Shown here: positions 35,494 through 44,203 of the stretch, in pieces
How the letters are laid out: each line of letters begins with the position of its first letter
How positions within the stretch are numbered: position 1 is the stretch's first letter
Assembly (NCBI RefSeq): GCF_014212055.1
Contig: NZ_JACJVO010000032.1
Span: 186,001 to 250,000, forward strand
DNA from: Cohnella zeiphila
GTDB taxonomy: Bacteria; Bacillota; Bacilli; Paenibacillales; Paenibacillaceae
DNA: 64,000 bases
Direction: 5' to 3'
Program-made: the position numbers and the translations under genes
The notes under the pieces: generated by a model
Told to the model about the DNA's origin: nothing
The model's database searches: none
Seen by the model: only the letters and a program-made list of their open reading frames with translations

Positions 35494-36657
35494 ATGAAAC
35501 TCAGCTTTCGCATCGCCTTGCTGTCTCTGGCGGTGACCGCCACGTTCGCCCCGATGCTGGCGGCGCCGGCGGTCAAATTGCTGTCGACGGACTTTCCGGA
35601 TGTCAGTCCGCTGCTGATTCAGTGGGTTATCACGCTGTCGTCGATTTTTATTTTGCCGACGTTGTTCTCGGTCTCGTATTTGTCGGAGCGTTTTTCGAAG
35701 AAGAGCATTCTGATCGTCGGGCTGATTGGCTACCTGATCGGGGGAGTCGGACCGTCGTTCGTGAATTCCATGACTTGGATTCTCGTATTTCGGGCGATTC
35801 TCGGACTGAGCATCGGGCTGGTGTCACCGACGTTCAACTCGCTCATCGCCGAGCATTTCCGGGGGGAAGCGCGTGCCCGAATGAACGGACTGGTAACGGC
35901 CATCAACGGGATCGGGGGCGCCGTTTTCCTGTCGATCGGCGGTTTCATCGCCTCGTTCGGATGGCGAAGCGTTTTTCTATGCTACCTGTACGCGCTTGTG
36001 CTGCTGGCGCTGGTCGTCCTGTTCCTTCCGCGGATTCCGCCTGCGGGAAGGCGCGTCACGGCGGGGGCAACCAGACTGCCGGGCACCTTCTACGTCATCG
36101 CCTTGCTAAGCGGGCTTCACGTCATGCTTTACTTTACGATTCCGACGAGCTTTCCCCTGTTTTTGACGGAGAGCGGCATCGGCAACGCCCAGACGGTCGG
36201 TTATTTGTCGGCGCTGTCGCTACTGAGCATTTTTATCGCCGGTCTTGTTTTCCCGGTGCTGACGAAGCGTCTGAAGGGCGCGCTCGTGACGGTTGGCCTG
36301 CTGCTATACGGTCTGGGCTTTCTGCTGGTTGGTACGGCGCATTCGGCGTTTCCGGTATTTGCCGCCGTCGTTCTGATCGGATTCGGGCAAGGCCTGTTTT
36401 TCCCGATGTCGTTCGGCAAGACGGCAGCCGTCGTGCCGCAAGAACGGTTGACACAGGCCATCTCGTATCTGCTCGCTTCCATTTACCTGTTCCAGTTTTT
36501 GTGTCCGGTTTTCATGAACGCCGTTCCGAAGTTCTTTGCGTTCTCGTCGAGCCGACAGACATTCATCTTCCTGGCCGCGGCAACGGGCGCATCGATCGTC
36601 GTATCGCTGGTGCTGGCCGCTAGGAGGTTCAAGCCCCGAATATCGGCTAACCGGTAA
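35494..36657 (+). CDS. MFS efflux transporter
   Basis: This 387-residue protein has about twelve hydrophobic helices and the MFS pattern of a loop with positive charges after helix two (SERFSKKS). A conserved segment RAILGLSIGLVSPTFNSLIAEHF lies in the fourth/fifth helix area. It is the type of drug or metabolite exporter controlled by a local TetR repressor, here the divergent gene at 34654. The start is ATG 35494 with GAGGGAAC upstream. The substrate is unknown. Confidence 0.92.
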   Translation: MKLSFRIALLSLAVTATFAPMLAAPAVKLLSTDFPDVSPLLIQWVITLSSIFILPTLFSVSYLSERFSKKSILIVGLIGYLIGGVGPSFVNSMTWILVFRAILGLSIGLVSPTFNSLIAEHFRGEARARMNGLVTAINGIGGAVFLSIGGFIASFGWRSVFLCYLYALVLLALVVLFLPRIPPAGRRVTAGATRLPGTFYVIALLSGLHVMLYFTIPTSFPLFLTESGIGNAQTVGYLSALSLLSIFIAGLVFPVLTKRLKGALVTVGLLLYGLGFLLVGTAHSAFPVFAAVVLIGFGQGLFFPMSFGKTAAVVPQERLTQAISYLLASIYLFQFLCPVFMNAVPKFFAFSSSRQTFIFLAAATGASIVVSLVLAARRFKPRISANR

Positions 36658-36691
36658 TCATGCAGCTTCAGGCGTGAACCTTGTTCTCAAC

Positions 36692-36721
36692 TTGAAAGCC
36701 GCGGTGTCCGATTTGTATAAT
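36692..36721 (+). promoter_or_regulatory. Promoter upstream of the aldo/keto reductase gene
   Basis: TTGAAA (36692-36697), 18 bp, then TATAAT (36716-36721), giving a leader of about 85 bases. Confidence 0.6.
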
Positions 36722-36812
36722 GTTAGGGTGTAAGGATTGGGAGTGAACGTTGGAAAATAAGTTTGGCGCCTTGTACGGAAAAAGGTTACAACAAGGAATG
36801 AGGTATGAGTAA

Positions 36813-37778
36813 GTGTTGTACACGACTTTGGGCAAATCGGGTCTAAAGGTCAGCCGGCTGTGCCTGGGCACGATGAATTTCGGCTGGACGACGGAAGAAA
36901 AGGAAGCCTTCCGCATCATGGATGCCGCTCTCGACGCCGGCATCAATTTCTTCGATACGGCGAACCAATACGCTTTGGGTCAAACGGAAGAAATAATCGG
37001 AAGGTGGTTTCGCCAGGGCAACGGACGTCGAGAGCGTACCGTTCTGGCAACGAAGGTTTATAACGATATTCACGACGAGAACGACGGACCGAACCGGGAA
37101 GCCGGATTGTCCGCCTATAAAATCCGCCGCCACTTGGAAGGCTCGCTGCGCCGTTTGCAAACGGACCATATCGAGTTGTATCAGATGCACCATATCGACC
37201 GGACCGTTAGCTGGGCCGAATTGTGGAACGCGTTTGAAATTGCCGCTTATCAGGGGAAAATCGGTTACGTCGGCTCGAGCAACTTTGCCGGATGGGATAT
37301 CGCGGTCGCGCAGGGCGAAGCAAAAGCGCGCGGTAATATCGGTCTGGTATCCGAGCAGCATAAATACAATCTGCTCTGCCGGTTGCCGGAGTTGGAAGTG
37401 CTGCCTGCGTCTCAAAGCCTTGGCCTGGGGGTTATTCCGTGGAGCCCGCTTGACGGCGGCCTGCTTGCAGGTAACGCATTGCGTGGCGAATCAGGCAAAC
37501 GTAGCGCCGATAATGAGCGGGTCGAGAAGCACCGGCCGCAGCTCGAAGCTTTCGCAAAGCTGTGTCGCGAGCTTGGGGAGCGCGAGGACGTTGTGGCGCT
37601 GGCATGGCTGCTCGCCAACCCGGCAGTGACCGCGCCGATTACCGGCGTCCGGACCATGGAGCAGTTCGAGCGCACGCTTCGTGCGGTAGAACTGGAACTG
37701 GACGAATCGACATTGAAGCGGCTCGATGAAATTTTCCCCGGACCGGGAGGAGATGCTCCGCGCGCTTACGCGTGGTAA
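36813..37778 (+). CDS. Aldo/keto reductase
   Basis: This 321-residue NADPH-dependent TIM-barrel oxidoreductase shows all four catalytic residues of the AKR family: Asp48 and Tyr53 (FFDTANQYALG), Lys81 (LATKVY) and His126 (LYQMHHID). The cofactor-binding region is near GVIPWSPLDGGLLAG and TGVRTMEQFE. The substrate may be an aldehyde or ketose; AKR members are broad. The start is GTG 36813, with GAGGT upstream; TTG 36816 is an alternative. It stands alone, with its own promoter and terminator. Confidence 0.94.
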   Translation: MLYTTLGKSGLKVSRLCLGTMNFGWTTEEKEAFRIMDAALDAGINFFDTANQYALGQTEEIIGRWFRQGNGRRERTVLATKVYNDIHDENDGPNREAGLSAYKIRRHLEGSLRRLQTDHIELYQMHHIDRTVSWAELWNAFEIAAYQGKIGYVGSSNFAGWDIAVAQGEAKARGNIGLVSEQHKYNLLCRLPELEVLPASQSLGLGVIPWSPLDGGLLAGNALRGESGKRSADNERVEKHRPQLEAFAKLCRELGEREDVVALAWLLANPAVTAPITGVRTMEQFERTLRAVELELDESTLKRLDEIFPGPGGDAPRAYAW

Positions 37779-37854
37779 TTCATCGAAGCATGGCGCCGGT
37801 TGGGCCGATAAAAATTGTGCTCGTCTTTGGAGATACCGCGAGATAAGGATAATG

Positions 37855-37888
37855 GAGGCAGTCCGGGATCGGGCTGTCTCTTTCTTTC
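37855..37888 (+). terminator. Terminator of the aldo/keto reductase gene
   Basis: A 10-bp stem with two G-T pairs (37855-37864 with 37871-37880) is followed by TTTCTTT. Confidence 0.75.
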
Positions 37889-37949
37889 GCTTAATAATAT
37901 AGCTACAATGAGTAAAACATAACCATTCCGTGGTTCACTACGAGGGGGC

Positions 37950-37965
37950 ATAACAATATTGTTAT
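37950..37965. promoter_or_regulatory. 16-bp palindrome at the LysR start codon
   Basis: ATAACAATATTGTTAT is a perfect palindrome reaching into the ATG. A weaker relative with the same ATAAC...GTT ends (AACCA-N5-TGGTT) lies about 20 bases upstream at 37921-37935. These are good candidates for autoregulatory LysR sites; binding is inferred. Confidence 0.5.
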
Positions 37966-38914
37966 GAACAGATCGACGCTGCAGCTTATCGTTAAAATCA
38001 GCGAATTGGGCAGTTTCACGAAAGCCGGTCTAGAACTCAATATGACTCAACCTGCCGTTAGCCGTGCGGTTAACATGCTCGAAGCGGAACTCGGCGTAAC
38101 CTTGTTGATTCGGAATCGGCGCCAGGGGGTTATGCTGACGGATATTGGGGAACGAGTCGTTCGTCTTTTCCGGGGAATATTGGATGGATACGAGAAAGTC
38201 GATCAGGAGGCGGCCCGCGAGAAGGGACTCGAAACCGGAACGGTTCGAATCGGGGCGTTTCCCGTTGCCTCCACTTATTTTGTTCCTAAACTGTTGAGTC
38301 AAATCGCCAATTCATATCCCAATATCAAATTTGAAATCTTAGAAGGCACCATCGCGGAAATTAAAGAGTGGATCGAATGCCGCCGAATTGACGTCGGGTT
38401 TATTATTCCGCCGATTGACGAGTTCGATGCCTTTCATCTGCATCGCGAGGAGCTTTATGCCGTGTTTAGAAACGACCATCCTTTGACCGCAAAGACGGTC
38501 ATTCAAGCTGCCGATCTTCTGGATCAATCGCTAATCGTTTGCACGGCAGGATATGAGTCCCCGGTCATGGGGTGGTTTGACCGTTCAGGAGAATCGATCA
38601 AAGCGAAATATAGCCTCTACAACAACATGACCACGCTTCAATTCATTCAAGAGGGAATGGGAATATCCGTGATGGCGGAGCTGTCGCTTATGAATTTGCC
38701 CGATAATATGGAGATACGCAGGCTTGATCCTCCCGGCTATCGTGATATTTACTTGGCGGTATCGTCATTCGATGAAAGCTCGATAGCCGCTAAAATGTTT
38801 ATCGAAACCGCATTGCGACTTTTTCGCAGTCCCGCAGACGGCGCAGTTGCTGATAAACGGAATTTGCCGGCTGGAAACGAAACGGAAGAACGTCAGCCCG
38901 ATCACAAAATATAA
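37964..38914 (+). CDS. LysR-family transcriptional regulator
   Basis: This 316-residue regulator has the N-terminal LysR winged helix-turn-helix (LGSFTKAGLELNMTQPAVSRAVNMLEAELG, about residues 16-45) and a C-terminal periplasmic-binding-like co-inducer domain (TVRIGAFPVAST, AELSLMNLP). It sits just before the EamA exporter gene in the same direction, which it may control. The ATG at 37964 directly abuts a 16-bp palindrome (37950-37965). The best ribosome binding site, GAGGGGG, is 16 bases upstream, which is unusually far. A terminator overlaps the stop. Confidence 0.94.
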   Translation: MNRSTLQLIVKISELGSFTKAGLELNMTQPAVSRAVNMLEAELGVTLLIRNRRQGVMLTDIGERVVRLFRGILDGYEKVDQEAAREKGLETGTVRIGAFPVASTYFVPKLLSQIANSYPNIKFEILEGTIAEIKEWIECRRIDVGFIIPPIDEFDAFHLHREELYAVFRNDHPLTAKTVIQAADLLDQSLIVCTAGYESPVMGWFDRSGESIKAKYSLYNNMTTLQFIQEGMGISVMAELSLMNLPDNMEIRRLDPPGYRDIYLAVSSFDESSIAAKMFIETALRLFRSPADGAVADKRNLPAGNETEERQPDHKI

Positions 38915-38939
38915 AGCAGGCGCCGCGGCGCCTGCTTTT
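38913..38939 (+). terminator. Rho-independent terminator overlapping the LysR stop
   Basis: A perfect 12-bp repeat AAAGCAGGCGCC (38913-38924) and its complement (38927-38938), with only GC between them and a short T-run; the tip must open to form a loop. Confidence 0.85.
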
Positions 38940-39022
38940 CATATTGCGGACAGAATTCACGATTGACGATATCGAAAGGTTGTCATATCAAAAATGGTAT
39001 CATGTATATTCCAAACATTTAT

Positions 39023-39051
39023 TTTACTTATGTATAAAAGTGCAGTATGAT
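39023..39051 (+). promoter_or_regulatory. Promoter of the EamA transporter gene
   Basis: TTTACT (39023-39028), 17 bp, then TATGAT (39046-39051), 67 bases before the start codon. Confidence 0.5.
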
Positions 39052-39118
39052 CTGGGTGTCGCAAGCGATAAATGAAACAGGGCAGCTTAGAGATCCTCGA
39101 CGAATGGGAGAAACAGAT

Positions 39119-39991
39119 ATGAATCGTATGACATACTCGGTTTTCATCATCGCTATCACCTTGATGATGGGACTTTCGTTTCCGATTGTCCGCATCGGCA
39201 TGAACGACGGCGCGAGCCCATTTATGCTGATGGGTGTTCGCTTCCTCTTTGCGGGAGGGATCATGGCGCTGGCCATGATGCGAAGACCGCAACCCCGCGG
39301 CGCGAAGCAATGGGGGAAAATCGTCTTGCTTGGAGTAGTCAACATGGCCGGCGTCATGGGCTCCGCATCCTTTAGCATGCGTTGGATCACATCGGGAGAG
39401 TCGGCCATTCTGACGTTTACCAATCCGCTGCTGGTGATCGTGATCAGCGCGCTCTTTTTGGCCGTGCGCTATCGGGCTCGGCAATGGATCGGTACGGTGC
39501 TCGGTCTTGCCGGCGTCGTCATCACTTTTGGCACCGGCCTCAACGTGTCAACGGGAACGTTCATCGGGTTGTTGAGCGCGTTGTTTTTCGCTGTGGGGAC
39601 ACTGCTGGCGAAGCGCTGGGGCGACGAGTTCGATACGTTCGTGCTGGCCGGTTACCAAATGCTTGTCGGCGGCCTCGTATTGCTTGGCCTAAGCGCGATG
39701 GCCGAGCATCCGCGCCTGCCTGCCGATGCGACGTCGTTTGGCGTCCTGACGTATCTGGTTCTTTTCAGCTCGATCGTCCAGTTTGCGCTTTGGTTCTACT
39801 TGCTGAAGAAAACGGATCCTGCCCGCACGAGCGCATTCCTGTTTCTGGCGCCTTTCTTTGGGGTGCTCGGCGGCTGGGCGATGATCGGTGAGCCGATGCA
39901 TTGGTACGTCGCCGCGGGCGGCGCGCTCATCTGTCTTGGGATCTTCCTGGTCAATTGGCAGACTGGCCGGAAGAGATCATTACCGACGTAA
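39119..39991 (+). CDS. EamA/DMT-family metabolite exporter
   Basis: This 290-residue membrane protein has ten predicted helices in two EamA repeats. The first runs from MGLSFPIVRIGMNDG to about residue 135, and the second begins at FIGLLSALFFAVGTLLAKRW. Proteins of the drug/metabolite transporter superfamily export amino acids or metabolites. The start is ATG 39119, behind GGGAG; the open frame upstream lacks a ribosome binding site. The LysR gene upstream is its probable regulator. It converges with the germination operon across a 58-base gap. Confidence 0.9.
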   Translation: MNRMTYSVFIIAITLMMGLSFPIVRIGMNDGASPFMLMGVRFLFAGGIMALAMMRRPQPRGAKQWGKIVLLGVVNMAGVMGSASFSMRWITSGESAILTFTNPLLVIVISALFLAVRYRARQWIGTVLGLAGVVITFGTGLNVSTGTFIGLLSALFFAVGTLLAKRWGDEFDTFVLAGYQMLVGGLVLLGLSAMAEHPRLPADATSFGVLTYLVLFSSIVQFALWFYLLKKTDPARTSAFLFLAPFFGVLGGWAMIGEPMHWYVAAGGALICLGIFLVNWQTGRKRSLPT

Positions 39992-40049
39992 TAATAGAGA
40001 GCTGCTCCTTACTCAAGCTCATGAACCCGCTCGCAGACTTTCCCCGATT

Positions 40050-41159
40050 TTAGGGATCGTCACGGAGACGACGATTGCCGTTTTGCCCCCTGAAAAGGGT
40101 CAAGAACCCGAGAATAAGCGGCAGGATCAACGTAGGCAGAAGGGTGGAAAAGGGGAGGATCGTCGTGTTGTACAATTCAAGTTCCGTCGGACGGACATAG
40201 CTCCGGGTGCCGATGGCGAAAAACAGCAGCCCAAACGGCAATATGAATCGCTTGGGCTCTTGGATCCGAAACAATTCGCTGACGATCGTCGTGAACAGAT
40301 AGTGCGCAACAATGGTTTCGAACAAGGTGAAGACCGTCCAAATGCCGATGATGACGATCTCGATCCGCTCCAAATAGAGGCCGATTTTCACCAATTGAAT
40401 GGAGGAGAAGAAGGGGAACGTCGCCGACTTCATCAGGTTCGTGCCAAGCGATCCGATGGCCAGATAGGTGGCAATCAGAAGGTAAGCGCACGAAAGGACG
40501 AGCCCGATAGAGGTGCCGGCCATGAGCCTCTTCTTATTGCCGATTCGGTGGAACAGGAAGATGAGAAGGGTCCCCTTCCCGAACGGGAAGGCATAAGACA
40601 GCAAAGTGCCGTAAGCGATCTCCGGCAAGCGGCTGTGAAACGCCGGCAGGAACGGGTTGGTCTCCACGTTGGGGATCATCAGCAAACAAATGACGGTAAT
40701 CGAGATCAGGAACAGCGGGAGCATCACCTGCACCGTACGAACGATGGTTTCCAGCCCCAGGTAAACGGAATAAGACGTCGTCAGCACCAGCATCAGCATA
40801 ATAAGCTCCGGCGAGGTATGCGGAAGAATGGCCGTCGTATAAAACAGCGACAACGCCCGAAGGGTCAAAACCGTAATGCTGACGGCGTAGAGCAGGGTGC
40901 CGACGACCGCCGCCTTTCCGAGCCATTTTCCGAGTAAAACCTGGTAGATTTCCGTCATGGTTTTGTCGGGGTATTGAACCTGCACATGCTTCATCAGCCA
41001 CAGAATCAAAATACTGAGGACAATCGCCGAGACGTTCGCCATCCATACATCCTGCTGCAGGATCTTCGCTTCATTAAAGAATAAAGTCGAGAAGCCGGAC
41101 AAATAAGTAAAGCAGATGCATCCGAATTGGAAGTTGCTTATTTTCAAAGTATCCGCCAT
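40050..41159 (-). CDS. GerAB-family germinant receptor permease subunit
   Basis: This 369-residue protein of the spore inner membrane has about ten helices and belongs to the GerAB/amino acid permease-like family. Early features are NFQFGCICFTYLSGFSTLFF and QVQYPDKTMTEIYQVLLGKWLG, the latter typical of GerB subunits. GerB subunits bind the germinant. The start is ATG 41159, whose A is also the last base of the small upstream gene's TAA. It is the last gene of the operon, so its output depends on coupling. Confidence 0.92.
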   Translation of the reverse strand: MADTLKISNFQFGCICFTYLSGFSTLFFNEAKILQQDVWMANVSAIVLSILILWLMKHVQVQYPDKTMTEIYQVLLGKWLGKAAVVGTLLYAVSITVLTLRALSLFYTTAILPHTSPELIMLMLVLTTSYSVYLGLETIVRTVQVMLPLFLISITVICLLMIPNVETNPFLPAFHSRLPEIAYGTLLSYAFPFGKGTLLIFLFHRIGNKKRLMAGTSIGLVLSCAYLLIATYLAIGSLGTNLMKSATFPFFSSIQLVKIGLYLERIEIVIIGIWTVFTLFETIVAHYLFTTIVSELFRIQEPKRFILPFGLLFFAIGTRSYVRPTELELYNTTILPFSTLLPTLILPLILGFLTLFRGQNGNRRLRDDP

Positions 41160-41404
41160 TATGGATTCTCCGTTCGAATCTGCAGAAAGTGGAGCAGGAA
41201 ATCGGATATCGGCTGGAAGAGAGCGCGGTTCACTTTTTGCACGGTCGGCCAGTAAGGGGCGGTAAACGGAACGAAGTACCCCGTGATGTAGAGGGTTAAG
41301 ACGAGAAGAAACACCGCGTCGGATCTCCTCCTTTTTTTCCATATCCGGATCGATTGACTTGTCCCGTAAACCAGGTTAGCGATGCAGACGAGAACGGATA
41401 TCAT
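41159..41404 (-). CDS. Small membrane protein, D-subunit-like, in germinant receptor operon
   Basis: This 81-residue protein has two hydrophobic helices (about residues 1-14 and 29-49) separated by a basic loop IWKKRRRSD. It starts one base after the GerAC stop and its TAA overlaps the GerAB start. Small two-helix D proteins of about 70-80 residues are known in some Bacillus germinant receptor operons, where they modulate receptor activity. The size, topology and position fit. I cannot show sequence homology without a search. GGAGGGG just upstream is a good ribosome binding site. Confidence 0.75.
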   Translation of the reverse strand: MISVLVCIANLVYGTSQSIRIWKKRRRSDAVFLLVLTLYITGYFVPFTAPYWPTVQKVNRALFQPISDFLLHFLQIRTENP

Positions 41405-41405
41405 G

Positions 41406-42566
41406 TCAATTCCCCTCCAGACTTTGATTCATTCCGATAATCGTCAGCTTCACGTTCGCATGAATCTTCACGGGCATGGCCGGATAGAGTTCGTCCCACT
41501 TGTCTTTCATCCGGCTCCACTCCTTGGAATGATACTGGCGGATAAAATCGGATAAGCCCAGCAGATCGGCCTTGAAATCTCTTTGAAATCGTCTCAGGCT
41601 GCCCTCGATCATCTCTTCGATCTCCCGGCCGGCCGCTCGCTCCAATTGCTCCAAGGTTTCCGGCGATTGGATCTGCAGAGGCCGGTCCATGTCCATTAGA
41701 GTGGCTTTGAGGTTCATGTCGACGTCCATCGCCGGACCTTGATCCGATTGGCGAAAATGAAACTTTTTTTTCGGAGCGTGCATGAGCAGGGTCACATTAG
41801 CGGAGCGGGATTGAACTCGAAGCGCAAACTCCAGCTTGTTCCATTCTTTTCTCTTCGAGAGCATATAAACGGTTAATGTGTCCTGTCCGTTCAGCCAGCC
41901 GATGAATTTGCCTTTATGGAAGGCGGAACCGCCGCTAAGGACGAGCCCGGCCTCCGAGCGGCCGGCCCCGTGATTCGTGCGGAGTCTCCCCGTGACGAAG
42001 CCGCGGTACGGATCGGCAAACCAGTTCGAAATGTCCTTCAGAGTGAGGGAGATGCTCTTGCCCCATAAATGCTGGTTGATCGTTCTTCCGAGCAAATCGT
42101 TCGCCAACAGGTCGTTGGTCTCGGATTTATTTTTAAGCGTATCCAGCGCCTTGCCTTCGCTGACCAAGATATAGCTGGTCAAGCGGATATCGCGCGATCG
42201 GGTCATATAATCGACAATTTCATAAAAGGCATGTCTCGCCGCTTCCTCGCCGATAACAAAAAACTTGTCGTGCTGCCAGTTCATCGTCTTCCCCGCACGG
42301 CTTCGCAGATTGCGGGCCGCGTCCAGGATGGAGTCGCCCTGCGCGCTAGCCACCCATTCGTGGTGCTTGTCCGTTTTTTCCGTACTCGTGGCCGAAGGCA
42401 GGATGCAGTAAGCCGTGAAGATGAATTTGCCGCGCTCCTCGTCATAATCGACGCCGGTGATCATCACCAAGGCGACGTCGCTGATCTCCGTTATGTCCGT
42501 CGAGCATCCGGCCGCGATCGTCAGGAAGGCGGCAAACAGCAGCGCCCATCTAACCGGTCTCATCAT
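41406..42566 (-). CDS. GerAC-family germinant receptor lipoprotein
   Basis: This protein of about 386 residues is the lipoprotein subunit of a GerA-type receptor. It has a signal peptide with lipobox TIAAGCS; the mature part begins TDITEISDVALVMITGVDYD, typical of Ger(x)C proteins. The C-terminal domain contains REIEEMIEGSLRRFQRDFKADLLG. I chose ATG 42566 (or the adjacent ATG 42563), which overlaps the GerAA stop by 17 bases; a start at 42623 would place the signal peptide too far inside. It is translationally coupled to both neighbours. Confidence 0.9.
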   Translation of the reverse strand: MMRPVRWALLFAAFLTIAAGCSTDITEISDVALVMITGVDYDEERGKFIFTAYCILPSATSTEKTDKHHEWVASAQGDSILDAARNLRSRAGKTMNWQHDKFFVIGEEAARHAFYEIVDYMTRSRDIRLTSYILVSEGKALDTLKNKSETNDLLANDLLGRTINQHLWGKSISLTLKDISNWFADPYRGFVTGRLRTNHGAGRSEAGLVLSGGSAFHKGKFIGWLNGQDTLTVYMLSKRKEWNKLEFALRVQSRSANVTLLMHAPKKKFHFRQSDQGPAMDVDMNLKATLMDMDRPLQIQSPETLEQLERAAGREIEEMIEGSLRRFQRDFKADLLGLSDFIRQYHSKEWSRMKDKWDELYPAMPVKIHANVKLTIIGMNQSLEGN

Positions 42567-44010
42567 CGCGCCGGTTAGACCCTGAGGATTGGATGTTCCT
42601 GTGCTGAATGGGAAGCAGAACATAATTTTCGATCACCTTCCGCCACTCTCTCCCGTCGAATAAAGGGACATACGGCTTGCCGAACGATTTCAGCGAACAC
42701 AAATGCAGGAAGATCACGAACATCCCGAGAGACAAGCCGAATACGCCTGTCACGGCAGTCGTGAACATAAGGGGAAAGCGCAGCAGCCTGAGCGAAATGG
42801 CGGTGCTGAACTGCGGGATCGTAAACGAAGCGATTCCGGTCATGGCGACCACAATGACCATCGGCCGCGAGACGACGCCGGCATCGACCGCCGTTTCCCC
42901 GATAATGAGAGCGCCGACAATGCTTACGGACTGCCCCAATACGCGAGGCAGGCGAAGGCTGGCCTCCCGTAGAATTTCGAAAGCAATCTCCATGATCAAG
43001 GCTTCGATAAAGGTGGGAAACGGGATTCCCGCCTTGGACGAGAGGAAAGCAAGCATGAGCGGCGTCGGTATCATCTCTAGGTGAAACGTGGTCAGCGCGA
43101 TATACAAGGACGGCCCGAACAAGGAAATGATCAAAGTAATCAACCGCAGCATCCGCAAAAAGTTGGCGAAATAAAACCGTTCGTACAAATCCTCGCTGGG
43201 GTGGAGGAAATCGGTGAACAAAGAAGGGGCGATCAGGGCGTTCGGCGATCCGTCGATAAGAATGGCCGTTTTCCCGTGATTCAGGGCGGAGGCGATCCGA
43301 TCGGGCCGCTCCGTATTCAGAATTTGGGCGAACGGCGAATACTTGCTGTCCTGAATCCACTCCTCCAGCTGGGCGCTGTCGATCAGAACATTCATCTGAA
43401 CGTCGCGGAGCCGCTTCAACACTTCCGCGAGTACCGGTTCGTCTACCCGGTTCTTCAGGTAGAGAACCATGACGGTCGTCTGGCTTTGCCGACCGATCTG
43501 GAACGGCACGGACTTTAATTCCGACGTCTTCAGTCTCCGGTACACCATGCTCAAATTTTTCTGAATGTCCTCGGTAAACCCCTCGCGCGGTCCGCGCACG
43601 TTCACCTCGATCTTAGGCTCCTCGATCGCACGCGTCTCATAGCCCGGCATGACGATTCCATACGCCATGAAGCGGCCTTCAATAAAAAAAACGACTCCTG
43701 CCGCCGAAATAAATTGCTCGACTTCCTCCATATGCCGTAACTGCTTAGCCGAGCCTAAACGGTTCATGAACTCTATATAAAAAGCATCCTTTCGGCCTTC
43801 CTCGTACTTATGGCCATCGCTCAAGACGCCGACGAGTTCCCGATTGAGGTTCTTTTCGTCCACAATGGTTCTTAAATAGGCAAAGGAAGCAGTGGGCCGG
43901 CCTTCCTCTATATCAAGGTCCCGGATCACGAACAAGTCGTTATCCGCGAACCGACGCGTCAAATCGTTCAAGGCATTCGCAACGGAGCCGCCGATCGGGT
44001 CCTGCTTCAT
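42550..44010 (-). CDS. GerAA-family germinant receptor subunit
   Basis: This 486-residue protein is the first gene of the receptor operon. A long soluble N-terminal region (about 1-280) is followed by five or so helices. Conserved GerA motifs include NHGKTAILIDGSPNALIAPSLF, PSEDLYERFYF, ISLFGPSLYIALTTFH and VGALIIGETAVDAGVVS. GerA subunits sit in the spore inner membrane and form the receptor channel. The start ATG 44010 has CCGGAGGAGA upstream. A sigma-G-like promoter lies 54 to 84 bases before it. The germinant is not predictable. Confidence 0.95.
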   Translation of the reverse strand: MKQDPIGGSVANALNDLTRRFADNDLFVIRDLDIEEGRPTASFAYLRTIVDEKNLNRELVGVLSDGHKYEEGRKDAFYIEFMNRLGSAKQLRHMEEVEQFISAAGVVFFIEGRFMAYGIVMPGYETRAIEEPKIEVNVRGPREGFTEDIQKNLSMVYRRLKTSELKSVPFQIGRQSQTTVMVLYLKNRVDEPVLAEVLKRLRDVQMNVLIDSAQLEEWIQDSKYSPFAQILNTERPDRIASALNHGKTAILIDGSPNALIAPSLFTDFLHPSEDLYERFYFANFLRMLRLITLIISLFGPSLYIALTTFHLEMIPTPLMLAFLSSKAGIPFPTFIEALIMEIAFEILREASLRLPRVLGQSVSIVGALIIGETAVDAGVVSRPMVIVVAMTGIASFTIPQFSTAISLRLLRFPLMFTTAVTGVFGLSLGMFVIFLHLCSLKSFGKPYVPLFDGREWRKVIENYVLLPIQHRNIQSSGSNRRDDETG

Positions 44011-44063
44011 TTTGTCTCCTCCGGTAATAAACGAGATGCCCTACGGCTGCAAAGACCATCTCC

Positions 44064-44094
44064 TATTCTGAGCAGGAAGCTGGAATTAAATTCA
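44064..44094 (-). promoter_or_regulatory. Sigma-G-like promoter of the germination operon
   Basis: On the minus strand TGAATT (44094-44089), 18 bp, then CAGAATA (44070-44064). The Bacillus sigma-G consensus is roughly TGAATA, 17-18 bp, CATACTA, so the match is good at -35 and 5 of 7 at -10, with ideal spacing. Germinant receptor operons are known to be sigma-G-dependent, so the promoter fits the gene function. Confidence 0.65.
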
Positions 44095-44157
44095 TGCGGC
44101 AGCGCGATCGTGCGGATGGCCGGCTCCATATATCGAGCGGCTTCGCCCGGGAAGAGC

Positions 44158-44183
44158 TATAATAAGTTTTGCAAGTGCTTACA
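44158..44183 (+). promoter_or_regulatory. Promoter with cre site for the glycan-use locus
   Basis: TATAAT (44158-44163) is followed by TGCAAGTGCTTACA (44170-44183), which agrees with the CcpA cre consensus TGWAANCGNTNWCA at 12 of 14 positions. A cre at the transcription start normally means glucose repression by CcpA. The SGNH gene starts 21 bases later. Confidence 0.65.
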
Positions 44184-44203
44184 TCCGAAAGGGAGGGGCA
44201 GAG

